NCBI RefSeq assembly: GCF_902859765.1 | Contig: NZ_CADIJV010000006.1 | Span: 62,001-126,000 of the forward strand | Direction of reading: 5' to 3' | Origin: Achromobacter pulmonis | Lineage (GTDB): Bacteria > Pseudomonadota > Gammaproteobacteria > Burkholderiales > Burkholderiaceae_B | DNA: 64,000 bases | Shown here: positions 47,908 through 55,547 of the stretch, in pieces | Layout: each line of letters begins with the position of its first letter | Numbering within the stretch: the first letter of the stretch is position 1 | The notes under the pieces: generated by a model | The model's database searches: none | What the model was told of the DNA's origin: nothing | What the model saw: only the letters and a program-made list of their open reading frames with translations | Program-made: the position numbers and the translations under genes

Positions 47908-48153
47908 GTGGAAACCCAGGAACAAATCGCCGTCATCGTGCATACCATCTCGCATCAGGGCGGCCGTATCGACGCGCTCAATACGGCGCTGCTGACCATG
48001 CTGCACCTGGCCAAGGCCTCGCCCGGCCTGCGCGAAGCGATCGAAGCGCAGCTCGAACAGAACTATTCCAGCCTGCTGGCCCGTTCCGAGAATCCGCAAT
48101 ACGTGGCGGGTTTCGAGAGTGTGCGCGATCAGATCGTCGCGGCATTTAAATAG
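47908..48153 (+). CDS. Small helical hypothetical protein
   Basis: An 81-residue protein, mostly amphipathic helix (INTISHQGG-like start, then LLTMLHLAKASPGLREAIEA). The GTG at 47908 follows a good CAGGAGA. No signal peptide, Cys or known motif is visible. It is followed by the inverted-repeat-rich spacer 48154-48341. Coding status is supported by Shine-Dalgarno and codon use only. Confidence 0.65.
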   Translation: METQEQIAVIVHTISHQGGRIDALNTALLTMLHLAKASPGLREAIEAQLEQNYSSLLARSENPQYVAGFESVRDQIVAAFK

Positions 48154-48170
48154 GACCCACAACCGCCGGA

Positions 48171-48206
48171 GTTACCCACAACTTCTGTGGACAAGCCTTG
48201 GGATAG
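48171..48206. repeat. 36-bp element with two inverted DnaA-like boxes, copy A
   Basis: TTACCCACA (48172-48180) and TGTGGACAA (48186-48194) are facing one-mismatch relatives of the DnaA box TTATCCACA, separated by five bases. The following GCCTTGGGATAG is identical to copy B at 51886-51921; only the five central bases differ between copies. Confidence 0.8.
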
Positions 48207-48234
48207 CGCGGGCATAGGAAGCCTTTTTCCTTTG

Positions 48235-48252
48235 TTTACAAAGGCTTGTAAA
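48235..48252. repeat. 18-bp palindrome TTTACAA-AGGC-TTGTAAA
   Basis: Perfect seven-base arms around a four-base centre lie 29 bp after copy A of the DnaA-like element, in the non-coding spacer. A third inverted pair, TCCAC-N7-GTGGA, is at 48271-48287. Confidence 0.6.
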
Positions 48253-48341
48253 GCACGGTCAAAATCGGCGTCCACAACGTGCGTGGATGCGCCGCAACAG
48301 GGGCCGGCAGAGGTCTCGCAAGCCGGGTAATATGCCGGCCC

Positions 48342-48614
48342 ATGCGGAATCAGTATCCATTGCAAGACCGGGGCCGTGGCCTCGCGGCCCGGGTCTCGGA
48401 AGCGGCAAAGCTGGCGGCGTTCGACCCCGGCAAGCTCTCCCCCGAGGCGCGCCAGAGCTGGGAGCGCCTGGGCCATGGCTTCAAGGCCTGGCATGACTTC
48501 GACCAGCGCCATCCGGTCCTGCGGCGCTTGGCGCTGCTGCCCTTCATCGGCCGGTTGTATCGCAAGGCGCGCCGCCGCCACGTACTGCGGGCCAACGGCG
48601 AGCTGGTGTTCTGA
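48342..48614 (+). CDS. Small basic hypothetical protein
   Basis: A 90-residue, Arg/Lys-rich protein (LSPEARQSWERLGHGFKAWHD, then RLYRKARRRHVLRANGE). No known domain. The start is the first ATG in the frame consistent with the composition; no clear Shine-Dalgarno is present, so reality as a gene is moderate. It converges on the DedA gene. Confidence 0.55.
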   Translation: MRNQYPLQDRGRGLAARVSEAAKLAAFDPGKLSPEARQSWERLGHGFKAWHDFDQRHPVLRRLALLPFIGRLYRKARRRHVLRANGELVF

Positions 48615-48623
48615 GCCGCGCCT

Positions 48624-49190
48624 TCAACGCTGCCGCCGGCGCGCATACAGGTGGTAAGCCAGCCATACCGCGGCCCCGATGGCGACCGCCACCGCCAGCT
48701 TGGTTTCAACGCCGTGCATGCGGCCGAGCAGGGACTCGATGGTCTGCCCGAACACATAGCCCAACAGGCTGAAGCACACCGCCCAGATGGCGGCGGCGAT
48801 GGCGTTGAGCACCAGGAAGCGCATGGGTGAGACCTGCGACACGCCCAGCGCGACGGGCCCCACCGTGCGCAGGCCGTACAGGAAGCGCAGCGCCAGGATG
48901 AACCCGTGCGGATAGCGGTCGATGGCCGCCAGCGCCTTGCCGAACGCGGGTTGGGCGCGGATCCGCCGCACGTAGCGGTGCTCGCGGTATCGCCGGCCCA
49001 GGAGAAACAGGCCCTGGTCGGCCAGGAATGAGCCGGCGAATGCGCACAGCATGACGTAGGGCAGGTGCAGCAGCCGCTGGTGCGACAGGAAGCCCGCCAG
49101 CACCACCACGCTTTCACCTTCGAGCAGCGTTCCGCCCAGCACGGCCCACAGGCCGTAGTCGATGATGAACTGGTGCAAGTGCGGGTTCAT
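48624..49190 (-). CDS. DedA-family membrane protein
   Basis: A 188-residue DedA-family inner-membrane protein. DedA proteins have been linked to lipid-carrier and phospholipid scrambling or recycling. Family features are VLGGTLLEGESVVVLAGFL (E/DGE motif), FLLGRRYREHRYVRRI and FLYGLRTVGPVALG with the conserved Arg. The ATG overlaps the stop of the upstream MocR gene by four bases (ATGA), so it is translated with that regulator. A terminator was not found in front of the convergent small gene. Confidence 0.88.
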   Translation of the reverse strand: MNPHLHQFIIDYGLWAVLGGTLLEGESVVVLAGFLSHQRLLHLPYVMLCAFAGSFLADQGLFLLGRRYREHRYVRRIRAQPAFGKALAAIDRYPHGFILALRFLYGLRTVGPVALGVSQVSPMRFLVLNAIAAAIWAVCFSLLGYVFGQTIESLLGRMHGVETKLAVAVAIGAAVWLAYHLYARRRQR

Positions 49191-50626
49191 GACTGGCGTT
49201 CGCTCACGATGCGCGCCAGCGTGGCCAAGGCCCGCGCCAGCTCGGGGGAATGGCGCTGGCCGCAGCTGATGCGCAGGAAATGGTTGTAGCGCGTACTGTT
49301 GGAGAACATGGCGCCTGGCGCCACCCGTATCCCCTGACGCAGGGCCGCCTCGAACACTTCCAGTCCCGAGCGGCCGTCCGGCATTTCCACCCACAGCAGC
49401 ATGCCGCCGCGGGGCACGCTCAGGCGCGTGCCCGCCGGGAAATGCGCAGCGATGGCCTCGGCGGTCTGGTCGCGCTGTGTCTTCAATTGCCGGCGCAATC
49501 GCGTCAGGTGGCGGTCATACGCGCGCGAACCGAGGTAGTCGGCCACCGCCATCTGTGCCAGCGGTTCATTGGGCCGGCTCTGCGCGAATTTCAGCATGGC
49601 GATGCGGGCTTTCCAGCGGCCTCCCAGCAGCCAGCCCAGGCGCATGCCCGGCGCCAGTGTCTTGTGCAGCGATGAGCAATAAATGACGTTGCCGGTCGGG
49701 TCCCAGGACTTGGCCGCCGCCAGCGGCGTGTCGTCGTCGTTCAAGGCGCCATAGGTGTCGTCCTCGATCAGCGGCACCTGCTGGCGCTCGCACAGGGCCA
49801 CCAGGCGGGCCTTTTCGGCATCGGGCATGACGCAACCCAGCGGATTCTGGAAATTCGGCACCACCACCACCGCGCGGATGTTGCCATGGGTCTGGAAGGC
49901 CAGGTCCAGCGCCTCGATGGACAGGCCGTGCTGTGGGCTGGTGGGGATCTCCAGGGCGCGCATGCCCAGGCTTTCCAGGATCTGCAGCAGGCCGAAGTAG
50001 GTGGGCGATTCGACGGCGATGGTGTCGCCCGGACGCGCCACCGCGCGCAACGCCAGGTTGAGGGCCTCGATGCAGCCGTGCGTGACGATCACGTCATCGG
50101 GCGTGGCATTGATGCCGTTGGCCAGGGCGCGCCGCGCCAGCACCGCGCGCAGGTGCGGATGACCTTGCGGCGGCACCGGGCTGACCAGCACGTGGGGCGA
50201 ATGTCGCAGCGTGCGGATCATCGCTTGCTTCAGTTCTTCCATCGGGTAGGCCTCGGGCACCGCCGCGGCCAGCGCAAAATTGGCGCTGACCGGGTGGGCT
50301 TCGCATTTGGCGATGAAATCCGAGACGCGGTCATGGATGCCGACATACTGGGCGCTGCCCAGGGCCTGGCGGATATCCGGCTCATCGACGGGCGGGATGC
50401 TGTTGCGGCGCGGCTTGAGGACGAAATAGCCGGAACGCGGGCGGGCCTCGATCAGGCCGTCGTCCTCGAGCAGCCGGCAAGCCTGCAGCGCGGTGGAGAG
50501 GCTGACTTGGTGAGTGCGCACCAGGGCGCGCACCGACGGCATGCGCTGCGCCGGGGCCAGGACCCCGGTCTGGATGGCGCGCCGGTAATGGTTCGCCAAG
50601 CGTAGATATAGCGGTTGCGGGTCCAT
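49187..50626 (-). CDS. MocR/PdxR-type GntR regulator with aminotransferase domain
   Basis: A 479-residue fusion: GntR winged HTH (about 1-70; PLYLRLANHYRRAIQTGVLA, then SVRALVRTHQVSLSTALQA) and a fold-type I aminotransferase domain (about 105-479). The PLP lysine lies in YCSSLHKTLAPGMRLGW. Such proteins sense PLP or amino acids. The start ATG 50626 gives the family N-terminus MDPQPLYLRLA. It is divergent from a DUF2917 gene and overlaps dedA by four bases, forming an operon with it. Confidence 0.9.
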   Translation of the reverse strand: MDPQPLYLRLANHYRRAIQTGVLAPAQRMPSVRALVRTHQVSLSTALQACRLLEDDGLIEARPRSGYFVLKPRRNSIPPVDEPDIRQALGSAQYVGIHDRVSDFIAKCEAHPVSANFALAAAVPEAYPMEELKQAMIRTLRHSPHVLVSPVPPQGHPHLRAVLARRALANGINATPDDVIVTHGCIEALNLALRAVARPGDTIAVESPTYFGLLQILESLGMRALEIPTSPQHGLSIEALDLAFQTHGNIRAVVVVPNFQNPLGCVMPDAEKARLVALCERQQVPLIEDDTYGALNDDDTPLAAAKSWDPTGNVIYCSSLHKTLAPGMRLGWLLGGRWKARIAMLKFAQSRPNEPLAQMAVADYLGSRAYDRHLTRLRRQLKTQRDQTAEAIAAHFPAGTRLSVPRGGMLLWVEMPDGRSGLEVFEAALRQGIRVAPGAMFSNSTRYNHFLRISCGQRHSPELARALATLARIVSERQS

Positions 50627-50795
50627 GCGCCGATCATGCTCCCTAGGGTGGGTTTGAGGGTAGGCACAGATTTCCGCAAAGTACACCATAACAGTGCTGA
50701 AATCGATAGGCTGCATCGGTACAGAAAGGGGAATTGTGTGGCTGTTGCGCAAAGCAGGGCTGGCGCAGACTGTGGGGGTCAGATTGGAGATACCC

Positions 50796-51176
50796 ATGGC
50801 CCTTTTTCTTGCCCCTCAGCCGCACGCGCAACGTTTCGAACTTCTCTGCGGCGCCAGCCGCCCGCTCCGCCTGCGAGCCGGGGCGACCGTGGTTTGCGTC
50901 AGCGGCAGCCTGGTGGTGGCCGAGCCGCCATATCGGTCGGAACTGCCGCACGGCAGGTATCTGGCGCCTCCCGCGCGCCTGCATGCGGGCGAGAGCCACT
51001 ACCTGGCCGAGCGGGCGTCGGTGATCCTGACCGCCCTGGTCCGGGCCGAAGTGATCTGCCTGCAACCGCCCGGCGCGATAGCCCGGATTTTGGCCTTCGC
51101 CGCCCGCCTGCCGGGCCTGGCAGACAAAAATAATGGGCCTGGTGGCGTCGGTGCGCTGCACAAGATTTCAAAATGA
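50796..51176 (+). CDS. DUF2917-family small protein
   Basis: A 126-residue protein whose core (LRLRAGATVVCVSGSLVVAE, SELPHGRYLAPPARLHAGES) matches the DUF2917 family, compact beta proteins of unknown function that are often divergent from MocR regulators in Burkholderiales. ATG 50796 has GGAGA six bases upstream. It lies 169 bp from the MocR start and 20 bp before the tRNA gene, so its transcript may run into or overlap the tRNA promoter. Confidence 0.75.
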   Translation: MALFLAPQPHAQRFELLCGASRPLRLRAGATVVCVSGSLVVAEPPYRSELPHGRYLAPPARLHAGESHYLAERASVILTALVRAEVICLQPPGAIARILAFAARLPGLADKNNGPGGVGALHKISK

Positions 51177-51178
51177 TG

Positions 51179-51184
51179 TATGAT
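51179..51184 (+). promoter_or_regulatory. Putative -10 element of the initiator tRNA gene
   Basis: TATGAT sits 12 bp before the tRNA. The -35 at 17 bp spacing (CTGCAC) is poor, so the promoter is only tentative. Confidence 0.35.
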
Positions 51185-51196
51185 TCACACATCAGA

Positions 51197-51273
<77 letters not shown>

Positions 51274-51333
51274 GTTTCAAGCAGTACCGGCGCCCGGCGT
51301 GGCCCGCATCAAGGCCCGCCGCCCGCCCAGCAG

Positions 51334-51363
51334 AAAACCGCGACATCCGTCGCGGTTTTTTTT
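51334..51363 (+). terminator. Rho-independent terminator after tRNA-fMet
   Basis: AACCGCGAC-ATCC-GTCGCGGTT is followed by eight T. It lies about 60 bp after the tRNA. Confidence 0.88.
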
Positions 51364-51494
51364 CGTCCGCTGCTTGCCCTGCATCAAGCCATCGTTCCAG
51401 CCCGGAGTTTCCCGGGTGTAGGTGGCCGCACAGGGGCCGGGCGCTGCGCTACCATGGCTCAAGCGCGCGATTGCGCGACCTGTGAGGAGGGTCC

Positions 51495-51839
51495 ATGGGC
51501 ACGGCAAAATACGATCATCCCGGCTATGTCGCCGATACCGGCGTCGACGGCAAGTACCATGTGGGCCTGTGGTGCCCGCACGGCTATCCCGCGCATGTCC
51601 ACATCGGCCGTCCCGCCGAGCGCGGCGATCCCCAGGCGCTGCTGCGGCTGCGCATTCCCGATGGGGTGTTCCAGTCCTTGTCCGACGATCCTGAAACCCT
51701 TTGCCGCCGCGCGCTGGGTCAGGCCTTGGGGTCCGGGTTGCTGCGTTCGGTGGGCGTCGATGGCGAATACCAGGAATTGCGCCTGCAGCTCGATGCCGAG
51801 CCCTGGCCGGGGCCGATGCGGGCCGCCGGCAACGCCTAG
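51495..51839 (+). CDS. Hypothetical protein, 114 residues
   Basis: An uncharacterised protein with a His/Pro-rich N-terminal region (YHVGLWCPHGYPAHVHIG) and an alpha/beta remainder. GAGGAGG lies six bases before the ATG, so it is probably real. One Cys is flanked by His residues, which could bind metal, but no motif is recognised. Confidence 0.65.
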   Translation: MGTAKYDHPGYVADTGVDGKYHVGLWCPHGYPAHVHIGRPAERGDPQALLRLRIPDGVFQSLSDDPETLCRRALGQALGSGLLRSVGVDGEYQELRLQLDAEPWPGPMRAAGNA

Positions 51840-51885
51840 CGGTTACGCCCGGCGCGCTGAGGACGGGAAGCGAGGGGGCATCGTA

Positions 51886-51921
51886 GTTACCCACAGCGAC
51901 TGTGGACAAGCCTTGGGATAG
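51886..51921. repeat. 36-bp element with two inverted DnaA-like boxes, copy B
   Basis: TTACCCACA (51887-51895) and TGTGGACAA (51901-51909) with a five-base centre GCGAC, then GCCTTGGGATAG, matching copy A at 48171-48206 in all 31 non-central positions. A further inverted repeat ATCGCC / GGCGAT is at 51941-51974. Confidence 0.8.
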
Positions 51922-52094
51922 GCGCTGCGCATCTGCCAATATCGCCGCCATATCAATGGCTTGGCGGTGGCGATGAAAAAATGCTCCCCGCGTGGCACTG
52001 GCCTGTCCGGTTGCCGCAGGGGGGGGCGGGGACGCGTGCGACAATCGCAGCCCCGCCGGCGTGTCTCGCCCCGGCTTTTCCGAATCGTGTTTCC

Positions 52095-53378
52095 ATGTCT
52101 ACGCATCCGCATCCCCTCGATGTCGCCATCAACCTGTCCGGCAAGCGCGTGGCCGTCATCGGTGGCGGGCCGGCCGGCCTGATGGCGGCCGAGGGTCTGG
52201 CTGCGCGGGGCGCGCAGGTCGATGTCTACGACGCCATGCCGTCGGTCGGCCGGAAATTCCTGATGGCCGGCCGCGGCGGCCTGAATCTGACGCATAGCGA
52301 ACCTGCCGCGCCGTTCCTGGCGCGCTATGGTGAACGCGCCGCGCAGATTGCCCCCTGGTTGCGCGAACTCGACGCCAATGGCCTGCGCCTATGGGCGCAG
52401 CAACTTGGCATCGAAACCTTCGTGGGGTCGTCGGGCCGCGTCTTCCCCGCCGAGATGAAAGCGGCGCCGCTGCTGCGAGCCTGGCTGGCCCGGCTGCGCG
52501 CCGCTGGCGTGCGATTCCACATGCGTCATCGCTGGCTCGGTTGGCCGGCGGCGGTGGCGCCCAGCGCGGCCGGGTTGCGCTTCCAGGCGCCGGACGGGGG
52601 TCTGGCACGGGATGCCGACGCCGTGGTGCTGGCGCTGGGCGGGGGCAGTTGGGCCAGGCTCGGATCGGATGGCGCCTGGCTGCCGGGATTGGCCGCGCAC
52701 GGCATCGCCACGGCGCCGTTGCGCGCCGCCAATTGCGGTTTCGAGGTGGGCTGGTCGGAACATTTCCGCCAGCGCCACGCTGGCCAGCCGGTCAAATCGG
52801 TCACCCTGCGCTGTGTCGGCGCGGCCGGCCCCGGGCATGCCCGCCAGGGGGAATTCGTGGTCACGGAAAGTGGCATCGAGGGCAGCCTGGTGTATGCCTT
52901 GTCGGCCGGCTTGCGCGACCGGATCGAAGCCACCGGGCACGCCATCGCCTTGCTTGACCTGGCGCCCGGCTGGAGCGGCGAAAAAGTGCTGGCGGCGGTG
53001 ACCCATCCGCGTGGTGCGCGCTCGATGTCGAGCCATCTGCAGAGCCGCCTGGGGCTGACGGGCGTCAAGGCCGGTTTGTTGCGTGAGTGTGCCGGGCCCG
53101 AGGCTTTCCGCGACCCGGCGCAACTGGGGAGGCTGATCAAGGCTTTGCCGCTGCGGCTCGAGCGTCCGCGGCCCATTGATGAGGCCATCAGCACGGCGGG
53201 CGGAGTCCGCTTCGAGGCACTGACGCCGGGACTGATGGTGCGGGCGGCGCCCGGGGTATTCTGCGCGGGCGAAATGCTGGACTGGGAAGCGCCCACGGGG
53301 GGCTATCTGCTGACCGCCTGCATGGCCAGCGGCGTGGTCGCCGCGGCAGGCGTGGCGGCGTTCCTGGCGGCGCGTTGA
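52095..53378 (+). CDS. HI0933/BaiN-like flavoprotein (TIGR03862 type)
   Basis: A 427-residue NAD(P)/FAD-dependent oxidoreductase with N-terminal GGGPAGLMAAEGLAARG and the family hallmark GRKFLMAGRGGLNLTHSE. The C-terminus has AISTAGGVRFEAL and GLMVRAAPGVFCAGEMLDWEAPTGGYLLTACMASG, typical of HI0933-like flavoproteins. The substrate is not known. ATG 52095 begins just before the hydrophilic N-terminus; the frame is open farther upstream without support. It is monocistronic as far as seen. Confidence 0.87.
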   Translation: MSTHPHPLDVAINLSGKRVAVIGGGPAGLMAAEGLAARGAQVDVYDAMPSVGRKFLMAGRGGLNLTHSEPAAPFLARYGERAAQIAPWLRELDANGLRLWAQQLGIETFVGSSGRVFPAEMKAAPLLRAWLARLRAAGVRFHMRHRWLGWPAAVAPSAAGLRFQAPDGGLARDADAVVLALGGGSWARLGSDGAWLPGLAAHGIATAPLRAANCGFEVGWSEHFRQRHAGQPVKSVTLRCVGAAGPGHARQGEFVVTESGIEGSLVYALSAGLRDRIEATGHAIALLDLAPGWSGEKVLAAVTHPRGARSMSSHLQSRLGLTGVKAGLLRECAGPEAFRDPAQLGRLIKALPLRLERPRPIDEAISTAGGVRFEALTPGLMVRAAPGVFCAGEMLDWEAPTGGYLLTACMASGVVAAAGVAAFLAAR

Positions 53379-53384
53379 GCGGGT

Positions 53385-53786
53385 TCAGGAGCCGCGGGGA
53401 TACGAGGAGGAACCCTGTGGCGGGCGTGGCGCCAGGTCGTTGACCACATGGCCGACCACCGCCGGGCCATCGGGCTGCGTGGCGATGCCGATCACCCGGG
53501 TGATGGCGCTGGCTGGCATGGCGGTGCCCTGGCCGGGGTCCTGCACCAACTGCCAGATCCTGGCTTCATTGGGCAGGTCGGCGGCATGCGCACCATCCGA
53601 TCCATCGAGACAATCGCAAGCGAATACCGACCAGTCAGCGGCGCTGCAGGGCAGGCCGTGCGCGGTGGCCAGTCGCGCCAAGGCCAGAGGCGCATCCGCC
53701 TGGCTGGCGGCGTGCTGGGCGGCGGCGCCCAGCGAAACGTCCAGCGACAGCAGGCGGAGGAACTCTACGACATTGTCTGTATTCAT
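53385..53786 (-). CDS. Protein with Nif11-like leader domain
   Basis: A 133-residue protein whose first 50 residues (NVVEFLRLLSLDVSLGAAA, then LARLATAHGLPCSAADW) resemble Nif11 domains: VxxFLxxLxxDxxL followed by LAxxxGL-C-S-xx-DW. Nif11 domains serve as leaders of some ribosomally made peptides, though many are found without such a role. The C-terminal part has CDC and a Gly/Ser/Pro tail (GSSSYPRGS). AGGGAG precedes the ATG. It is the second gene of a two-gene operon; no modification enzyme is in the window. Confidence 0.6.
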   Translation of the reverse strand: MNTDNVVEFLRLLSLDVSLGAAAQHAASQADAPLALARLATAHGLPCSAADWSVFACDCLDGSDGAHAADLPNEARIWQLVQDPGQGTAMPASAITRVIGIATQPDGPAVVGHVVNDLAPRPPQGSSSYPRGS

Positions 53787-53839
53787 TCTGCGGTCTCCCT
53801 TTCTGGTAGAGCTGTTCTGGAGGTACGTCCGATGCCGGG

Positions 53840-54199
53840 TCAGCCGGGGCCTTGTCCCAGCATCGCAACCAGCGATTGCTTCAGCCGCGCCGAAAAAATG
53901 GGTACCGTATGCGAGACGCCGTCACGATCGACGCCTTCCTTGAGCTGCACCGATTGGCCAAGGAAGATATCGGGCGCGGCGGCAATGCCGTTGTATCGGG
54001 CCAGCAGGTCGTCGACCTGCTGCTGGGCATCGGCCAGCGTGCTGCTGGCGGCAAGTTGGCCGGCCGTGTGTGCCTGGAGGATGCGGTGCAGATCGTCGAT
54101 GAAGAGGGCCAATGCCGCCTGCCCCCGGCATTGCGGCTGTTCCCAGCCCCAGGGCTGGGGGGAGCCGCCGTTGTTTTCCGATACGTGTTTCTTGGTCAT
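53840..54199 (-). CDS. Hypothetical protein, first gene of the Nif11-like operon
   Basis: A 119-residue protein with an unusual N-terminus (NNGGSPQPWGWEQPQCRG), then a helical core (LFIDDLHRILQAHTAGQLA, VDDLLARYNGIAAAP) and a beta-like C-terminus. It is followed after 53 bp by the Nif11-like gene in the same direction. No known family was recognised. GGA before ATG supports the start. Confidence 0.6.
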   Translation of the reverse strand: MTKKHVSENNGGSPQPWGWEQPQCRGQAALALFIDDLHRILQAHTAGQLAASSTLADAQQQVDDLLARYNGIAAAPDIFLGQSVQLKEGVDRDGVSHTVPIFSARLKQSLVAMLGQGPG

Positions 54200-54345
54200 T
54201 TCCGCATCCTAATCCATTGCCGCCAAATACGCGACAGGCGCGCACTGGGGTGGGCGATCGCGTGGCCGCTGTGCGCGCGGCTGCGCAAATCGCGGCCTTT
54301 GCGGTATGCTGGCTTCGGTTTCCACGCCTCGATAGGAGATGTCCA

Positions 54346-54477
54346 ATGAAGAACAAAGTGATTCTCGTCATGCTGCTTTCGATCGCTGCCATGTCGGCGG
54401 GGTGCAATACCGTTGCAGGGGCCGGCAAGGACATCCAGCGCGGCGGTGAAAAGATTGAGGGCGCCGCGACCAAATAA
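54346..54477 (+). CDS. Entericidin-family small lipoprotein
   Basis: A 43-residue lipoprotein. The signal (KVILVMLLSIAAMSAGC) ends in a lipobox with Cys20, and the mature part (NTVAGAGKDIQRGGEKIEGA) matches the entericidin A/B family, small membrane-interacting lipoproteins of the stress response. AGGAG precedes the ATG. It is divergent from the Nif11-like operon. Confidence 0.9.
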   Translation: MKNKVILVMLLSIAAMSAGCNTVAGAGKDIQRGGEKIEGAATK

Positions 54478-54605
54478 GGGGCTTGACGTCCCACGCGCCA
54501 AGGGCGCGACCAGGGCCACGCGGAAATGTTGCGGCATTTCGGGCGTGGCCTTTTTGTGGCCGCTGGCATAATCGCGGGAGTCCGAATCCGAAGGCAGGAA
54601 GAATC

Positions 54606-55031
54606 ATGCGCAAGTCTGTATGGGTGGGTGTCACGTTGATGGCGGTGCTGGGCGGCTGCGCCAGCACCGGTGTCTATGAGTCGGACACCGTGGTGAAAGA
54701 CACCTTCATCGTGGATACCAATTACCAGGCGGCGTTCCGCCGCGCCGGCGAATATGTGCGCACCTGCCACGTCAACGTGCAGCACCCGTACCACGTGACC
54801 TATGCCTGGAAACACGTCCTGGGCGAGAAGGGCGCCCCCGACGAAGTGCAGGTCTACAAGGTGGGTGAAACCGCCAAGATCCTCGAATTGATCTCGGCTG
54901 AAGCCGATGGCCCGGCCAAGGCCAAAGTGACGGTCACGGTGCTCGGCGAAGGGCGTTGGGACGCGGCCGAGATCGCCGCCGCGCGCGCCTCGATCCAGAG
55001 TGCCACGCCGGTCTGCCGCAAGGACGGCTAG
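54606..55031 (+). CDS. Lipoprotein of unknown function
   Basis: A 141-residue lipoprotein with lipobox VLGGC (Cys18). The mature protein has DTFIVDTNYQAAFRRAGEYV and two further Cys that may form a disulfide. No recognised domain. It is closely followed by a small membrane protein gene (2-bp gap), suggesting one operon. Confidence 0.78.
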   Translation: MRKSVWVGVTLMAVLGGCASTGVYESDTVVKDTFIVDTNYQAAFRRAGEYVRTCHVNVQHPYHVTYAWKHVLGEKGAPDEVQVYKVGETAKILELISAEADGPAKAKVTVTVLGEGRWDAAEIAAARASIQSATPVCRKDG

Positions 55032-55033
55032 GC

Positions 55034-55447
55034 ATGGATCCGCGCGCCCCGCAGATGCGCGCCGCCGGCCTGCCGTTTGCGTTGCTGGCGGGCGCCTTTC
55101 GCTTTCTGGGCTGGCTCAACGGCATCGCGGCGCTGGGCCTGGCGGCGTTTGCGCTGGGCATGGTGGGCGGCGATATCGCCGCCCCCGACCTGCAATTGCC
55201 TTTGTTGTTATTGCTGGCTGGCCTGCTGGCGGCCTGCCTGGGTGTCGGGTTCGCCTACGTGGCGCAGATCAGCCTGTTGCGCCAGGGCTACACCGGTCGG
55301 TCGACGCGTGGCCACTTGCCGGCGCAATGGCTGGCCCTGCTTTGCTATCTGGCCAGTGCGCTGGCGTTCTGCGCCGGTTGCTGGCTGGCGGCCGGCCAGG
55401 CCGCGACGGATCCCGCGCAACAGTTGACGACCTACGCCCGGACCTGA
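55034..55447 (+). CDS. Small integral membrane protein
   Basis: A 137-residue protein with three hydrophobic segments (about 15-40, 52-80, 105-125) and no recognised family. It starts two bases after the lipoprotein stop. The function is unknown; the pair may form an envelope unit. Confidence 0.7.
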   Translation: MDPRAPQMRAAGLPFALLAGAFRFLGWLNGIAALGLAAFALGMVGGDIAAPDLQLPLLLLLAGLLAACLGVGFAYVAQISLLRQGYTGRSTRGHLPAQWLALLCYLASALAFCAGCWLAAGQAATDPAQQLTTYART

Positions 55448-55467
55448 TTTTCCAGGGAAAACCCGTG

Positions 55468-55522
55468 TGCGCAAAAGTGTTGGACACGCACTTGCGTTGA
55501 GAATAATATGCGCAGTGCGTAT
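55468..55522. promoter_or_regulatory. pyrB: Cluster of TGCGCA / ACGCA-TGCGT inverted repeats at the pyrB promoter
   Basis: Three related sites are centred at about 55470 (TGCGCA), 55491 (ACGCA-CT-TGCGT, perfect) and 55515 (ATGCGCA-G-TGCGTAT, one mismatch). They occupy the upstream region, the promoter spacer and the initiation region. A related palindrome, TACGC-AAA-GCGTA, is inside pyrB at 55757-55769. Confidence 0.55.
55480..55509 (+). promoter_or_regulatory. pyrB: Sigma70-type promoter of pyrB
   Basis: TTGGAC (55480-55485) and TAATAT (55504-55509) are separated by 18 bp. Transcription would begin near 55516, giving a short leader of about 32 nt, too short for a classical pyrimidine attenuator. 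The spacer itself holds an inverted repeat. Confidence 0.6.
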
Positions 55523-55547
55523 ATAAACCCTCTATCCGGGACCTGTC

